This document shows, in pieces, positions 32,591 through 41,316 of a DNA stretch of 64,000 nt (position 1 is the stretch's first letter; every line of letters starts with the position of its first letter). The notes beneath the pieces were generated by a model. It saw only the letters and a list, made by a program, of their open reading frames with translations. It was not told the origin of the DNA and made no database searches. This stretch comes from Sphingobacterium sp. N143 (GTDB lineage Bacteria > Bacteroidota > Bacteroidia > Sphingobacteriales > Sphingobacteriaceae), in the NCBI RefSeq assembly GCF_030325625.1, contig NZ_JACAIS010000002.1:209913-273912 (forward strand), written 5' to 3'. The position numbers and the translations under genes were made by a program.

Positions 32591-33898
32591 TTAACGGTCA
32601 TGGGCTGTTTTCGTTGGTTTATAACCTTTGAGTGCAAACCACAAGATAACGAGGTAGCAGAGCAAGGGTATACTATATCCGATCTGTGTATTGTCCTGTG
32701 CAGCATCGATCATGCTTCCGGTCAGGAAGGGGAAAACCGCTCCGCCCACAATGGCCATGATCAGCCAGGACGAAGCCTGCTTTGTTTCATTGCCCAGTCC
32801 GGCAATACCCAAGGAAAAAATAGTCGGGAACATAATGGACATAAAGAAGCCGAGTCCTCCCAATGCGTATAAGATCAGCATGCCTGTGCCCAAAATGGCC
32901 ACTATGGCCAAGACCGCACAGCATAGGGCGTAAATAGCCAATAAGCGCTGGACCGTGATGTAACGCAGCAAAAAAGTACCTACAAACCGTCCGCCCATAA
33001 AGAGCAGGCCATACAGCCCAAGGAAATAACCGGCAGTCTTTTCGTCCACTCCTGCCCCCTGCTGGGCCATACGTATAAAGAAACTGGTCACACAGACCTG
33101 TGCCCCCACATAGAAAAACTGTGCCAGTACGGCAAAAGTCAAATGTTTATGTCGGAGCACGGCAAATAAACCCGGTTTTTGCTCAGCTTGTCCAACAGCC
33201 TTCTCCCCCTGAATCTCGGGCAGTTTTACAAAAGCAAACAGCAGTGCCACGCTCAGCAGGATCAAACCTAAGGTTAAATAGGGTATTTTCACGGACGAGG
33301 CCTCCTGAAGCAGGTAGGCCAAGCGGCTGGCATCCGTCATCGCTGCCAGCTCAGCTTCGGAATAGCTTGTTCCCGACAAAATAAAGGCTGTACCAATAAT
33401 CGGTGCCACCATGGCCGCCAATCCATTAAAGGAAGCGGCCAAGTTAAGCCGATGGGTCGCCGCTTCCGGTTTACCCAGTACTGCCGCATAAGGATTTGCA
33501 GCTGTTTCCAACAAGGCCAGTCCACAGCCGATAATAAACAAAGCCAATAAAAAGAGCTCATACATCCGCTGATCCGCCGCTGGGATAAACAAAAAGGCCC
33601 CAACAGCGAAGGTGACCAATCCCAACATAATGGATCGTTTATATCCCCATTTGCGCAGTGCATAGCCTGCCGGTAATGCCATGATAAAGTAAGCTAGGAA
33701 AACCGAGGTATCCACCAGTGCCGACTGACTATTGTTCAATTGACAGGCTTTCTTTAAGTGGGGGATCAATATGCCATTTAAATTATGCGCCATACCCCAC
33801 AAAAAAAACAGGCTGACTATCAGAATAAATGGAAACAGATAAGCTTTCGAAGAACCTGCATCATTTAACTTTACCGTTGTTTTTGTTCCAATTTCCAT
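32591..33898 (-). CDS. FucP-family sugar/proton symporter (MFS)
   Basis: 435-aa inner-membrane transporter with about 12 hydrophobic segments. The first segment FPFILIVSLFFLWGMAHNLNG (with a following LIPHLKK) and LLETAANPYAAVLG near 140 are signatures of the L-fucose permease family of MFS transporters. The family also takes glucose, galactose, N-acetylglucosamine and other monosaccharides, so fucose is not certain. It lies between the MaoC-like dehydratase (12-bp gap) and GH78 (16-bp gap), and probably imports the monosaccharide or acidic sugar that the CoA-transferase module upstream degrades. Confidence 0.85.
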   Translation of the reverse strand: MEIGTKTTVKLNDAGSSKAYLFPFILIVSLFFLWGMAHNLNGILIPHLKKACQLNNSQSALVDTSVFLAYFIMALPAGYALRKWGYKRSIMLGLVTFAVGAFLFIPAADQRMYELFLLALFIIGCGLALLETAANPYAAVLGKPEAATHRLNLAASFNGLAAMVAPIIGTAFILSGTSYSEAELAAMTDASRLAYLLQEASSVKIPYLTLGLILLSVALLFAFVKLPEIQGEKAVGQAEQKPGLFAVLRHKHLTFAVLAQFFYVGAQVCVTSFFIRMAQQGAGVDEKTAGYFLGLYGLLFMGGRFVGTFLLRYITVQRLLAIYALCCAVLAIVAILGTGMLILYALGGLGFFMSIMFPTIFSLGIAGLGNETKQASSWLIMAIVGGAVFPFLTGSMIDAAQDNTQIGYSIPLLCYLVILWFALKGYKPTKTAHDR

Positions 33899-33910
33899 GT
33901 GATAGACCGA

Positions 33911-34363
33911 TTAAATGGTGGATTCTTTCCGCTTCGCCAACAGAATATGGTCTGCGACCAACACCACCTCAGCGCGTTGATTTATAATTTCCACATGCTC
34001 CACGACTGTCCCGAAAGCTGGATTTTTAGCCGCCGACTTTTCGGATATCGTTACCTCTGCATGGATGGTATCACCAATAAGAACGGGTTTCACAAAACGT
34101 AGGCGGTCGTAGCCTTTCGAAAATGCTTCGGGATTGATCACTGAAGCCGTCAGCCCGATACCAATTGCAAAAACCATTGTTCCATGGGCAATACGCTGTC
34201 CGAAGGGTTGAGTTTTACACCATTCTGCGTCCAGGTGATGCGGGAAAAAGTCGCCTGTATGTCCGGCATGGACAACAAAATCTGTTTCGGTGAGGGTTCG
34301 CCCGAGTGTCGTCCGTTTATCGTTTAATGTATAGTCTTCAAAAAAAATAGATTCAAAATGCAT
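33911..34363 (-). CDS. MaoC-like hot-dog dehydratase/hydratase
   Basis: 150-aa cytoplasmic protein of the MaoC/(R)-hydratase hot-dog family, which adds or removes water on enoyl/3-hydroxyacyl-CoA thioesters. The motif GDFFPHHLD (37-45) corresponds to the family's GDxNPxHxD with Phe in place of Asn; the catalytic pair would be Asp38 and His43. [10 protein letters not shown] at 60-69 follows as usual. It lies 49 bp after a Gfo/Idh/MocA gene and four genes after two CoA-transferases, so a CoA-ester substrate is likely. Mesaconyl-CoA hydratases belong to this group, which makes a branched or dicarboxylic acid intermediate possible (inference). Confidence 0.88.
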   Translation of the reverse strand: MHFESIFFEDYTLNDKRTTLGRTLTETDFVVHAGHTGDFFPHHLDAEWCKTQPFGQRIAHGTMVFAIGIGLTASVINPEAFSKGYDRLRFVKPVLIGDTIHAEVTISEKSAAKNPAFGTVVEHVEIINQRAEVVLVADHILLAKRKESTI

Positions 34364-34412
34364 AGTCTTTATGGTTAGCTTGTATTCGTTGGTTCTCTGT
34401 TTATGCTTTATG

Positions 34413-35492
34413 TTATTCCTTTACCAGGGGCTGTCCACCTTGCGCACTACTCTGATAAGCTGCTTCCACGACGGCCATGGTATGGATAACATCCTCCACC
34501 GCGGCCGGTAAAACAGTGGTTTCGCCGAGTTTAAAGCGCATGAGGCTTCCCATGCTGCCGATGAAAGCATCGGGAAACCAAGTTCCTTCAATGGGGTAGG
34601 TCACCCATTCCGGTTTGCTCCCATCCACTGGCTTGATACAATATTCAAACACATCGGGCAGGCCATGTGGATAATCCATCAACAAGCCCATTGTCGCTTT
34701 GATGGCGCCTTTGGTGCCCTCCCACTTGATATAGCTCTCTTCATGCCGTGGTCCGAATTCGTGATCGTGGTTGGTATTGACGACAGCATGTAGTGTATCC
34801 CCATAATCAAATAACAGCGTCGTTCTGCTGGAGGACAAGGCTTTTGCCGGATGCTTTACTGTTTTTGCATACACTGATTGTGGGTCGCCGAGGAAAGAGC
34901 GGATCAGATCGATGTAATGCACACTATGATATAAAATCTCCAGACGTGGGTGGACCATGACATGGGGGAAAAGCTGCCAAGGTGTGTGCACGGACACGCG
35001 CACTTCCATATCATACAGCTCCCCGATATAGCCCTGATCAATCAGCCAGCGTGCGGCGTTGACAAAAGGTGCCTGACGAAGCTGGCAGTTGATTGCGGCA
35101 ACCAGGCCTTTTCGCCGGCAAACTTCCAGAATCGCCTGGCTCTCCACGTAATAGTCCCCCATGGGCTTCTGAATCAATACGGCAGCACCATCAGGCAATG
35201 CCTCCAAGGTCTCAATAAAGGTATTGGGCATGATGGTCACATCGTATACCGCATTTTCTGGTGCCTGTGCCACCGCCTCCTCCAAGCTGTCGTATACATG
35301 TGGGATACCAAATTCCGCAGCCAGTACTTCGGCTTTCTGCTTCGTGCGGTTGACGATACCATGTACCTGAAAACCAGCCTTACGATAGGCCGGCAAATGT
35401 GCGTCTTTTACAATTCCACCAGCACCAATGATCATAATGGGTAGCGAGGTTTTGGGTAAAATCGTTTGATATGGAATATCTATCATAAGCAT
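34413..35492 (-). CDS. Gfo/Idh/MocA-family oxidoreductase (CoA-module member)
   Basis: 359 aa, no signal peptide. N-terminal Rossmann fold with [24 protein letters not shown] (about 18-42), the QKPMGDYY block with the conserved Lys near 109, and the C-terminal alpha/beta domain with [14 protein letters not shown] near 190 carrying the usual His. Such enzymes oxidise or reduce sugars and cyclitols with NAD(P). It overlaps the solute-binding-like gene by 10 bp and is followed by MaoC, so it probably handles the same compound as the CoA-transferases. No substrate can be read from sequence. Confidence 0.88.
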   Translation of the reverse strand: MLMIDIPYQTILPKTSLPIMIIGAGGIVKDAHLPAYRKAGFQVHGIVNRTKQKAEVLAAEFGIPHVYDSLEEAVAQAPENAVYDVTIMPNTFIETLEALPDGAAVLIQKPMGDYYVESQAILEVCRRKGLVAAINCQLRQAPFVNAARWLIDQGYIGELYDMEVRVSVHTPWQLFPHVMVHPRLEILYHSVHYIDLIRSFLGDPQSVYAKTVKHPAKALSSSRTTLLFDYGDTLHAVVNTNHDHEFGPRHEESYIKWEGTKGAIKATMGLLMDYPHGLPDVFEYCIKPVDGSKPEWVTYPIEGTWFPDAFIGSMGSLMRFKLGETTVLPAAVEDVIHTMAVVEAAYQSSAQGGQPLVKE

Positions 35493-36706
35493 GTATTTAT
35501 TTTTTTCTGCGCCTTCGCCAGCAGCGAAAGGCTACTTTCGTCCTTATGTATTGCGGCAGTAACGGTTTCATCAATGATATGTGCAATATGCGGCCAATTG
35601 GACAACCGTGGCAGTGTCCGTGCAGTCTCGTGTAGATCGGCAAGCTTCTTATAGAAGGGGATCATGCCATTGATCTCAGTATCATGCCAGGTGGAATAGC
35701 GACAGCCTACACCACCGGCCAAGGTCAGCATCTTATCCTGCTGCTGGCCAACAGCAAAACGAATAAAATCATAAGCCTGTTGTTTATAGCGACTACCTTC
35801 CGGAATGGCATACAACCAGTAGACATTTAGGGAAGGTGACCTGCCCCCTTCAGCAGCAGGGATTGCGGCCACATCCACTTTTCCTTTTACAGCCGAAGCG
35901 GCATCGATCTGCGCCCAGGACGCAAAACCAAACCAATTGACCATCATTGCCACTTCACCACGCGCAAATGCAGCACCGGCCTGCACCGACTCATAATTGG
36001 CCGATTCGGGATGTAAGCCTCTGCCAGCTGTAAATAAAGACCGATAAAAATCCAGTGCTTCCACAGCGAGTGGTTGATCGAGTTTGATGGAAACTCCATC
36101 CGGTAGCAAATCGCCACCACGGGACCAAAGCTGAATGCAGAAATCAAATACCGCATTATGTCCATCCGGATAGCCTGCGAAAACTGTTCCATACAGATGA
36201 TCTGCCGGCCGGGTAAAAAATGCCGCAAGGTCCAAAAAATCAGTCCATGTTTTTGGGGGCGCCAAAGGTTTCCCATAGTCTTCCTGAAAACGGAGCTGTT
36301 CCTGAGGATCTTCGAACAAATCCTTTCGCAGCACCAGACATTCCGGTCCATCATGAAAGGGTAAACCGAAAACCTGGCCATCAAAACGCTGTAAGCTTTT
36401 TAAACTTTCTGGCCAGGCTTGTTCCCCACCTTCTGGTGCTTGCTGCAAAAGCATGCTGTCCAGTGCAGAGAGGCCCTGGGTTTCATAGGCAGCAGCAATC
36501 CAATCGGTATTGATGTGAACAATATCCCAGTCGCCATTATACAGGCCTTTCTTTTCAAAAAATGCTGTGGTCAACTCTTCTAAATCCAGCGGGACAAACT
36601 CCATCTCCAGATCCGATGGGTATAAAGCCTGATAGGCTGACCAGCAGGCCTCCATAGCGCGTTCAAAAGGCTCGAACTTACGGACGGCAAAGCGTAATTT
36701 AGCCAT
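35483..36706 (-). CDS. Family 1 solute-binding-fold protein without signal peptide (SBP-A)
   Basis: 407 aa, resembling sugar-binding proteins of ABC transporters (SBP family 1: [74 protein letters not shown]). Unlike true binding proteins it starts directly with the first beta strand ([17 protein letters not shown]), so it has neither signal peptide nor lipobox, and no permease or ATPase gene is near. It overlaps CoA-transferase A by 8 bp on one side and the Gfo/Idh/MocA gene by 10 bp on the other. Likely a cytoplasmic ligand-binding partner of the CoA-transferases; the role is unknown. Confidence 0.8.
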   Translation of the reverse strand: MAKLRFAVRKFEPFERAMEACWSAYQALYPSDLEMEFVPLDLEELTTAFFEKKGLYNGDWDIVHINTDWIAAAYETQGLSALDSMLLQQAPEGGEQAWPESLKSLQRFDGQVFGLPFHDGPECLVLRKDLFEDPQEQLRFQEDYGKPLAPPKTWTDFLDLAAFFTRPADHLYGTVFAGYPDGHNAVFDFCIQLWSRGGDLLPDGVSIKLDQPLAVEALDFYRSLFTAGRGLHPESANYESVQAGAAFARGEVAMMVNWFGFASWAQIDAASAVKGKVDVAAIPAAEGGRSPSLNVYWLYAIPEGSRYKQQAYDFIRFAVGQQQDKMLTLAGGVGCRYSTWHDTEINGMIPFYKKLADLHETARTLPRLSNWPHIAHIIDETVTAAIHKDESSLSLLAKAQKKINTCL

Positions 36707-37841
36707 ATAATTCCTCCCTTATCTTTTGACTATGCTCACCCAGCTGTGGAGAGCCCTTTGTCGCTGTCAGCCGCTGGCCATCGATACGAATCGGACAGCG
36801 GGTCGTCTCATACCGGAACCCGTCACCCATAGATACCTCCTGTAGCATATTCAACAGTTTAAAGGCCTGATGTTCGGTCAAGCGCCGCCAGTCCATGACA
36901 TCGGCACACCAGATATCTGCTGCTTCCAGGATATCCAGCCACTGTGCTGTAGGGGCGTTTAACAGATGTTTCGCTAAAATTGTTTTAATGGTATCTCTTT
37001 CTTGAAAAGCCTGCTCACCATCAGCAAAGCCTTCCAGTGCGGGACAATCCAGCAACTTGCTGAGCAGGGGAATGGAACCCATTGCCAGTGCCAGAAAGCC
37101 ATCTTGCGTGCGGTACACACCATAGGGTGCTGCCAAATACGCATGCGCATTACTTACCGTGCTCCGCTGTGGCAGCAATTGCCCATCGCGAAAATAAGTT
37201 GTAACAGCCTCAAATTGTATATCCACTGCCGAATCCAGCATGCTAACATGCACATGGGCCCCCAGCTGCTGTATCGCACGCCGGTACAGGCAGGCCAGTA
37301 TCGCACTGCAGAGATTTGAGCCAGCAAACATGTCCACAATGGAGAGTCCCATGGCGACCGGACCATGTGTGGCATCCCCACTCAACCAGGTCATTCCGGT
37401 CAGTGACTGCAAAAGTAAGTCTTGCCCCGGTCGTTTTACCCAAGGTCCCTCCTTTCCATAGCCTGAAATTTCCCCATAAATTACCGTTGGATTAATCGCC
37501 CGAACAGCGGCATAATCAAAGCCCAGCCGTTCCATGACGCCGGGTCGAAAATTATGCAAGACGACATCAGCCTTCAGCAGCAAATCCCGAATAACCTGTG
37601 TATCGGCTTCATCTTTTAGATCCAGCACAATACTCTCCTTGTTACGGTTAATGGCATGAAATACCGTTGAGGTACCATTCAATATCGTGTCGGAAGTATA
37701 AAGTTGCCTGCAAATATCACCTGTTCCTGGCTTTTCGATCTTGATCACCCGAGCCCCCAGATCAGCCAGCCGCAAGCTCGCCAAAGGACCGGATAGAAAT
37801 TGACTAAAATCGACTACAGTATAGCCCGCTAATGGTAACAT
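36699..37841 (-). CDS. Family III CoA-transferase, CaiB/BaiF type (copy A)
   Basis: 380 aa, full length for the interlocked-dimer family III CoA-transferases, which move CoA between carboxylic acids. Family blocks: [26 protein letters not shown] (11-36, interrupted only by normal variation), [12 protein letters not shown] (66-77), [15 protein letters not shown] (96-110) and [10 protein letters not shown] with Asp170, which matches the catalytic Asp169 of formyl-CoA transferase. Copy B, one base upstream, is a clear paralogue. It overlaps SBP-A by 8 bp. Donor and acceptor acids cannot be read from the sequence. Confidence 0.92.
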   Translation of the reverse strand: MLPLAGYTVVDFSQFLSGPLASLRLADLGARVIKIEKPGTGDICRQLYTSDTILNGTSTVFHAINRNKESIVLDLKDEADTQVIRDLLLKADVVLHNFRPGVMERLGFDYAAVRAINPTVIYGEISGYGKEGPWVKRPGQDLLLQSLTGMTWLSGDATHGPVAMGLSIVDMFAGSNLCSAILACLYRRAIQQLGAHVHVSMLDSAVDIQFEAVTTYFRDGQLLPQRSTVSNAHAYLAAPYGVYRTQDGFLALAMGSIPLLSKLLDCPALEGFADGEQAFQERDTIKTILAKHLLNAPTAQWLDILEAADIWCADVMDWRRLTEHQAFKLLNMLQEVSMGDGFRYETTRCPIRIDGQRLTATKGSPQLGEHSQKIREELYG

Positions 37842-37842
37842 A

Positions 37843-38994
37843 TTAATTTTCTAAGTAATCGTGAACAATGGATTGATTGTGTTGCCCTACTTTCGGTGCC
37901 GGTTTATCGGCAAATAGACGTTTTCCGTCAATCTGATAAACACTAGGGGTCGTTGTCAGTGCGCTGCCATCCTGCAACTTCACTTGCTGTAACATACCGG
38001 CTTCCGCGAAACCTTTTTCCTGAAAGAAACGGTGGTAATCATTGACAGGACCGCACCAGATCCCTGCGGATTCCAGTTTTGACACCCATTCAGCTGTTGT
38101 CTTCTGGCACAGCATGCCGGCAAATTCTTCCAGAATTTCATCGCGCCGTGAAAACCAGGTGGAGGCATCCTGATAAGGTGCTTCCGGTAATCCGATGGCT
38201 GCCGCAATATGAGATACATTGCCCATCGCCAGGGCAATATGACCGTCCAACGTTTTATACAAGCCGTAGGGTGCACTCAAATAGGCATGGCCCGCTCCGC
38301 GAACGGTAGACCGTGCTGGCAATTTGTGGCCATCGTTGGCATGTGTGGTCAGCAGCTCAAACTGCATATCCAGGGCAGATTCAAGCAAGCTGACTTCGAC
38401 AAGCGCGCCCAGTTGTGTACGCGCACGCCGGAGCAATGCTGCCAGTATACCTTGTGTCAGGTGCGTGGCACAATACATATCAACCACGGCCAGCCCAAAA
38501 GGCACCGGTCCATCCTGCGCGCAGCCCGACAACCAGGAAAGACCCGACAGGGATTGCACGAGCAAATCCTGGCCTGGTTTTTTCGCCCATGGCCCTTCAT
38601 TTCCGTAACCTGTTACCGTGGCATAGATCATCTTAGGATTGAGTTGACGCACACTTTCGTAATCCAGGCCAATCTTTTCCATCACACCCGGGCGAAAGTT
38701 ATGCGTCATCACGTCAGCCTGACGGATCAACTTTTTAATCGCCTTCAGATCATGCTCATCTTTCAAATTGGCGGCGTAGGATTCTTTATTTCGATTGATG
38801 GTATGAAAGACCAAGCTGCTCTCATCCACAAAAATATTTTTAATCGCAATCTGCCGGCCACCTTCGCCGGCCCCGGGGCGTTCGATTTTGACCACGCGTG
38901 CACCGAGATCAGCCAAACGCAAGCCTGCGGTCGGACCGGCCATAAATTGTGAAAATTCGAGGACCAATAGGCCTGCTAGGGGTTTATTATCCAT
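37843..38994 (-). CDS. Family III CoA-transferase, CaiB/BaiF type (copy B)
   Basis: 383 aa, paralogous to copy A over its whole length (shared [29 protein letters not shown] and [15 protein letters not shown] blocks). The likely catalytic residue is Asp172 in [10 protein letters not shown]. Both copies keep the Asp, so either each has its own substrate or they form a heterodimer, as the family is built of two interlaced chains. It overlaps the first gene of the operon (SBP-B) by 8 bp and ends one base before copy A starts, so the stoichiometry is likely kept by coupled translation. Confidence 0.92.
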   Translation of the reverse strand: MDNKPLAGLLVLEFSQFMAGPTAGLRLADLGARVVKIERPGAGEGGRQIAIKNIFVDESSLVFHTINRNKESYAANLKDEHDLKAIKKLIRQADVMTHNFRPGVMEKIGLDYESVRQLNPKMIYATVTGYGNEGPWAKKPGQDLLVQSLSGLSWLSGCAQDGPVPFGLAVVDMYCATHLTQGILAALLRRARTQLGALVEVSLLESALDMQFELLTTHANDGHKLPARSTVRGAGHAYLSAPYGLYKTLDGHIALAMGNVSHIAAAIGLPEAPYQDASTWFSRRDEILEEFAGMLCQKTTAEWVSKLESAGIWCGPVNDYHRFFQEKGFAEAGMLQQVKLQDGSALTTTPSVYQIDGKRLFADKPAPKVGQHNQSIVHDYLEN

Positions 38995-40150
38995 TGCTTT
39001 CCTTATTCACTAATGATTCCCGGTACATTGCATTCATGTTCGCCAGCACCGTCTTTTCATCACCGCCCTGCCGTAGATATTCCACAACGATATCGCCGGC
39101 ATGATCCTGAAAATAGAGGTGTCCATCATAACGAGGGCGCAGATAAGCACGCTCCAGCGCAGGCAGCGTATCAGCAAAGTAATTGGATGTATAGACATTC
39201 ACCTGTTCATTTTTCCAGGCACGCAGATGCCCCGGCTGTCCCCCGCTTTCGACATACAGCGTTTCCTGGATCTCGGGTGAGGCCACAAAACGTGCGTAAT
39301 CCATCGCGACATCGATATGCTGACTTTGGGAAGATACGGCTAATCCTGCCCCTCCTAAGGTGCTGATCATCGGCAGGCCATTCAGGGTGACCAAATCGTG
39401 AAAATGCAGCAGCTTGCGGGCATATCCCACCCTGGCATAATTTGAATACCCATAGGCAAATGGGCAATAAACGATCGTATCGCCCTGGGTCATTTCTTCA
39501 AATACCTTAAAAGGATTTTTCTCGTAGAATGCCGGATCCAGCTCGTCTGCCAGTGATTTGAATAATTTGAGCACCTGTATACCGACCTCATCACTGATGA
39601 TCTTTTCCTGTTGCTGGCAAGGTTCTTCACCCAATGAACAGCAGAACATGTAAAAACTCATCAGCACGTCTATAGGCAATAATGAAAATCCAACCTTTCC
39701 TTTTTTCGCCAGCTCCAGTACGGCATCGAAGGTGCGCGGAACTGTCAGTCCGAGCGCCTGCAGAAGATCCGGGCGGCTTGCTGCAACGGGTGTTGCTGCA
39801 TCCGTGGCCAATGCCCACTGCTTACCCAAAAAATGATAGCTTTCATGTGATTTCCCCACACTATGGGCATGTTGGTCGGCCAGAAACGCTGGCGACAGGT
39901 AATCATCAAATGGGGCAAGCATACCTTTGGCAGCCGCATGGCCTGTCCAAGGGTGATCGATCACCAAAAGATCATATTCCTTGGCCAGATCGGTCACTGA
40001 CTTATCCGCAAACTCCTGCAGCGTACGTTTCTTCCAAACAATCTCGACTGCCGGGTGTAATTCCTCATACCGTTGTGCAGTTGCAACCATGGGCAGCAGG
40101 CCGCGGGTATGCCCCCAGGTAATCCCTTTCAATTGGATTTTCTCTGTCAT
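38987..40150 (-). CDS. Family 1 solute-binding-fold protein without signal peptide (SBP-B)
   Basis: 387 aa, similar in layout to ABC sugar-binding proteins (ITWGHTRGLLPMVATAQRYEELHP, YDLLVIDHPWTGHAAAKGMLAPFDDYL, FEEMTQGDTIVYCPFAYGYSNYARVG, DYARFVASPEIQETLY). There is no N-terminal signal or lipobox: the chain starts MTEKIQLKGITWGHTRG, directly the first strand. It is the first gene of the 22-kb run and faces the IclR gene across a palindrome-rich gap. Together with SBP-A it brackets the two CoA-transferases. Its remarkable Cys content (FCCSLGEEPCQQQ near 170) also suggests a cytoplasmic protein. Confidence 0.8.
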   Translation of the reverse strand: MTEKIQLKGITWGHTRGLLPMVATAQRYEELHPAVEIVWKKRTLQEFADKSVTDLAKEYDLLVIDHPWTGHAAAKGMLAPFDDYLSPAFLADQHAHSVGKSHESYHFLGKQWALATDAATPVAASRPDLLQALGLTVPRTFDAVLELAKKGKVGFSLLPIDVLMSFYMFCCSLGEEPCQQQEKIISDEVGIQVLKLFKSLADELDPAFYEKNPFKVFEEMTQGDTIVYCPFAYGYSNYARVGYARKLLHFHDLVTLNGLPMISTLGGAGLAVSSQSQHIDVAMDYARFVASPEIQETLYVESGGQPGHLRAWKNEQVNVYTSNYFADTLPALERAYLRPRYDGHLYFQDHAGDIVVEYLRQGGDEKTVLANMNAMYRESLVNKESNG

Positions 40151-40211
40151 TGTGTATTCCTTTATTATTTTATGCTGTCTTGCCGAAAAACAGACCAGCT
40201 GTATTTATCCT

Positions 40212-40274
40212 TGATCACTTTGGTAAAACGTTACAAATCCAAGTACCTGAAGCACAGTAAACCGAAAGTGATCA
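40212..40274. promoter_or_regulatory. Inverted repeat tgatcacttt ... aaagtgatca upstream of the CoA module
   Basis: The 10-mers at 40212-40221 and 40265-40274 are perfect reverse complements with 43 nt between, so their centres are 53 bp (about five helical turns) apart. Each contains the palindrome tgatca. They lie 62-124 bp upstream of the SBP-B start. A pair of operator sites for a dimeric regulator is a reasonable reading. No good -33/-7 promoter pair could be placed. Confidence 0.4.
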
Positions 40275-40383
40275 TGCCAGTTTTCTATTACGCTACATGT
40301 AAATTGCGGCATCGCAGCCTGCAGCAGTTCTTCCTATGATTGTATGCTTGGTTTTAACGATTTATAATCTTTTCCCATCCAAT

Positions 40384-40405
40384 GCTTTTTCGTGATGGAA
40401 AAAGC
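40384..40405. promoter_or_regulatory. Inverted repeat gcttttt / aaaaagc in the IclR control region
   Basis: 7-bp arms at 40384-40390 and 40399-40405 around 8 nt. Purine/pyrimidine half-sites of the kind ttttc...gaaaa are common for IclR-type operators, but the hit is short. Confidence 0.3.
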
Positions 40406-40413
40406 GGTTCATA

Positions 40414-40444
40414 ATATTCAAATATAAATACAATATTTGAATAT
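40414..40444. promoter_or_regulatory. 12-bp perfect palindrome, candidate IclR operator
   Basis: atattcaaatat (40414-40425) and atatttgaatat (40433-40444) are perfect reverse complements with a 7-nt spacer. It lies about 90 bp upstream of the iclR-like start and about 265 bp from SBP-B, within the 383-bp gap 40151-40533 that separates the divergent genes. Its length and symmetry exceed what AT-rich sequence usually gives. Autoregulation by the neighbouring IclR protein is likely. Confidence 0.5.
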
Positions 40445-40533
40445 AAAAATTTAATACACTTTTTTGACCGTCTAAAACTTGGCATCAAATAGTTTTTATA
40501 TCTTAGTCCGATCATTTGTTAGCAAAACATATT

Positions 40534-41310
40534 ATGGCATTGAATAGCCCCGATAAATATAAAGCCCCAGCGCTCGAAAAGGGATTGGAAATCATTGAAT
40601 TCCTGGCACTACAACCGGCAGCACAGTCGCAGTCGGAGATCGCTATCGGGCTGCACCGAAGTCCCAATGAGATCTACCGCATGCTGGCATCTTTAGAATC
40701 CAGAGGTTATATCCACCGTGATTCCATTTCCTCCAAATACTCGCTGTCATTAAAGCTGTACTATCTTTCGCACCGTCATTCCTTTGTAGAGAAATTACGG
40801 GCCACCTCCATATTGCCCATGCAGGATGCTTCCAATGAGATCAAAGATCCTTGTCACCTCTGCGTTATCTACGACAATCAGGTCATGGTCATCGCATACG
40901 CCAGGGGCTCTTCGCCCATCAGCATCGTAATTGAAGAGGGCAACCTGTACAATACCTGCCAAACGGCATCGGGGAAGCTGCTCTTGAGTTTTTCCGAAAT
41001 AGACAAAAAAAGAGCAATCCTAGAAGCTGATCCTTATTACCGCAGCTTAAAGAAAGCGGCGCGCCAACAATTTGACAACGACCTGGATGATATCAAACGC
41101 AAAGGCTTCTATGAGATGCCCAGCAGCTATGCTGAAGGCATCATTGATATTTCCGTCCCGATAGGAACCCCTGAAACAGGCATCATTGCCTGCCTCACCG
41201 TTTCACAGCTTATCCGGCGTCAAACCGGACAAAATATGTCAACTGAAACGATTGTCGCCAGTTTAGAAAAATGCAGGTCGCGGATTGAAGCGAATCTGGG
41301 ATTAAGCTGA
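40534..41310 (+). CDS. IclR-family transcriptional regulator
   Basis: About 258 aa, the only plus-strand gene. N-terminal winged helix-turn-helix (about 10-75: LEKGLEIIEFLALQPAAQSQ, then SEIAIGLHRSPNEIYRMLASLESRGYI) and C-terminal IclR effector domain (LYNTCQTASGKLLLSF near 145, YEMPSSYAEGIIDISVPIG near 205, GIIACLTVSQ). IclR proteins sense small organic acids or sugar acids. The ATG at 40534 is preferred over a TTG at 40516. It is divergent from the CoA-transferase operon and convergent with the SSS symporter (6-bp gap), so it probably controls the former and perhaps senses its substrate. Confidence 0.92.
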   Translation: MALNSPDKYKAPALEKGLEIIEFLALQPAAQSQSEIAIGLHRSPNEIYRMLASLESRGYIHRDSISSKYSLSLKLYYLSHRHSFVEKLRATSILPMQDASNEIKDPCHLCVIYDNQVMVIAYARGSSPISIVIEEGNLYNTCQTASGKLLLSFSEIDKKRAILEADPYYRSLKKAARQQFDNDLDDIKRKGFYEMPSSYAEGIIDISVPIGTPETGIIACLTVSQLIRRQTGQNMSTETIVASLEKCRSRIEANLGLS

Positions 41311-41316
41311 TACCAA

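Noticed and set aside
32575..32706. 44-residue N-terminal extension of the GH78 protein
   Set aside because: It overlaps the FucP-like gene and lies ahead of a good signal peptide, so the start at 32574 is far more likely.
38209..38952. 247-aa plus-strand open frame
   Set aside because: Antisense to CoA-transferase copy B, which shows all family blocks; the plus-strand translation is rich in Cys, His and Gln without any domain pattern.
35483..40150. Ordinary ABC sugar importer
   Set aside because: No permease, ATPase or signal peptide is present; Bacteroidota sugar uptake here is served by SusCD, FucP, SSS and RhaT carriers.
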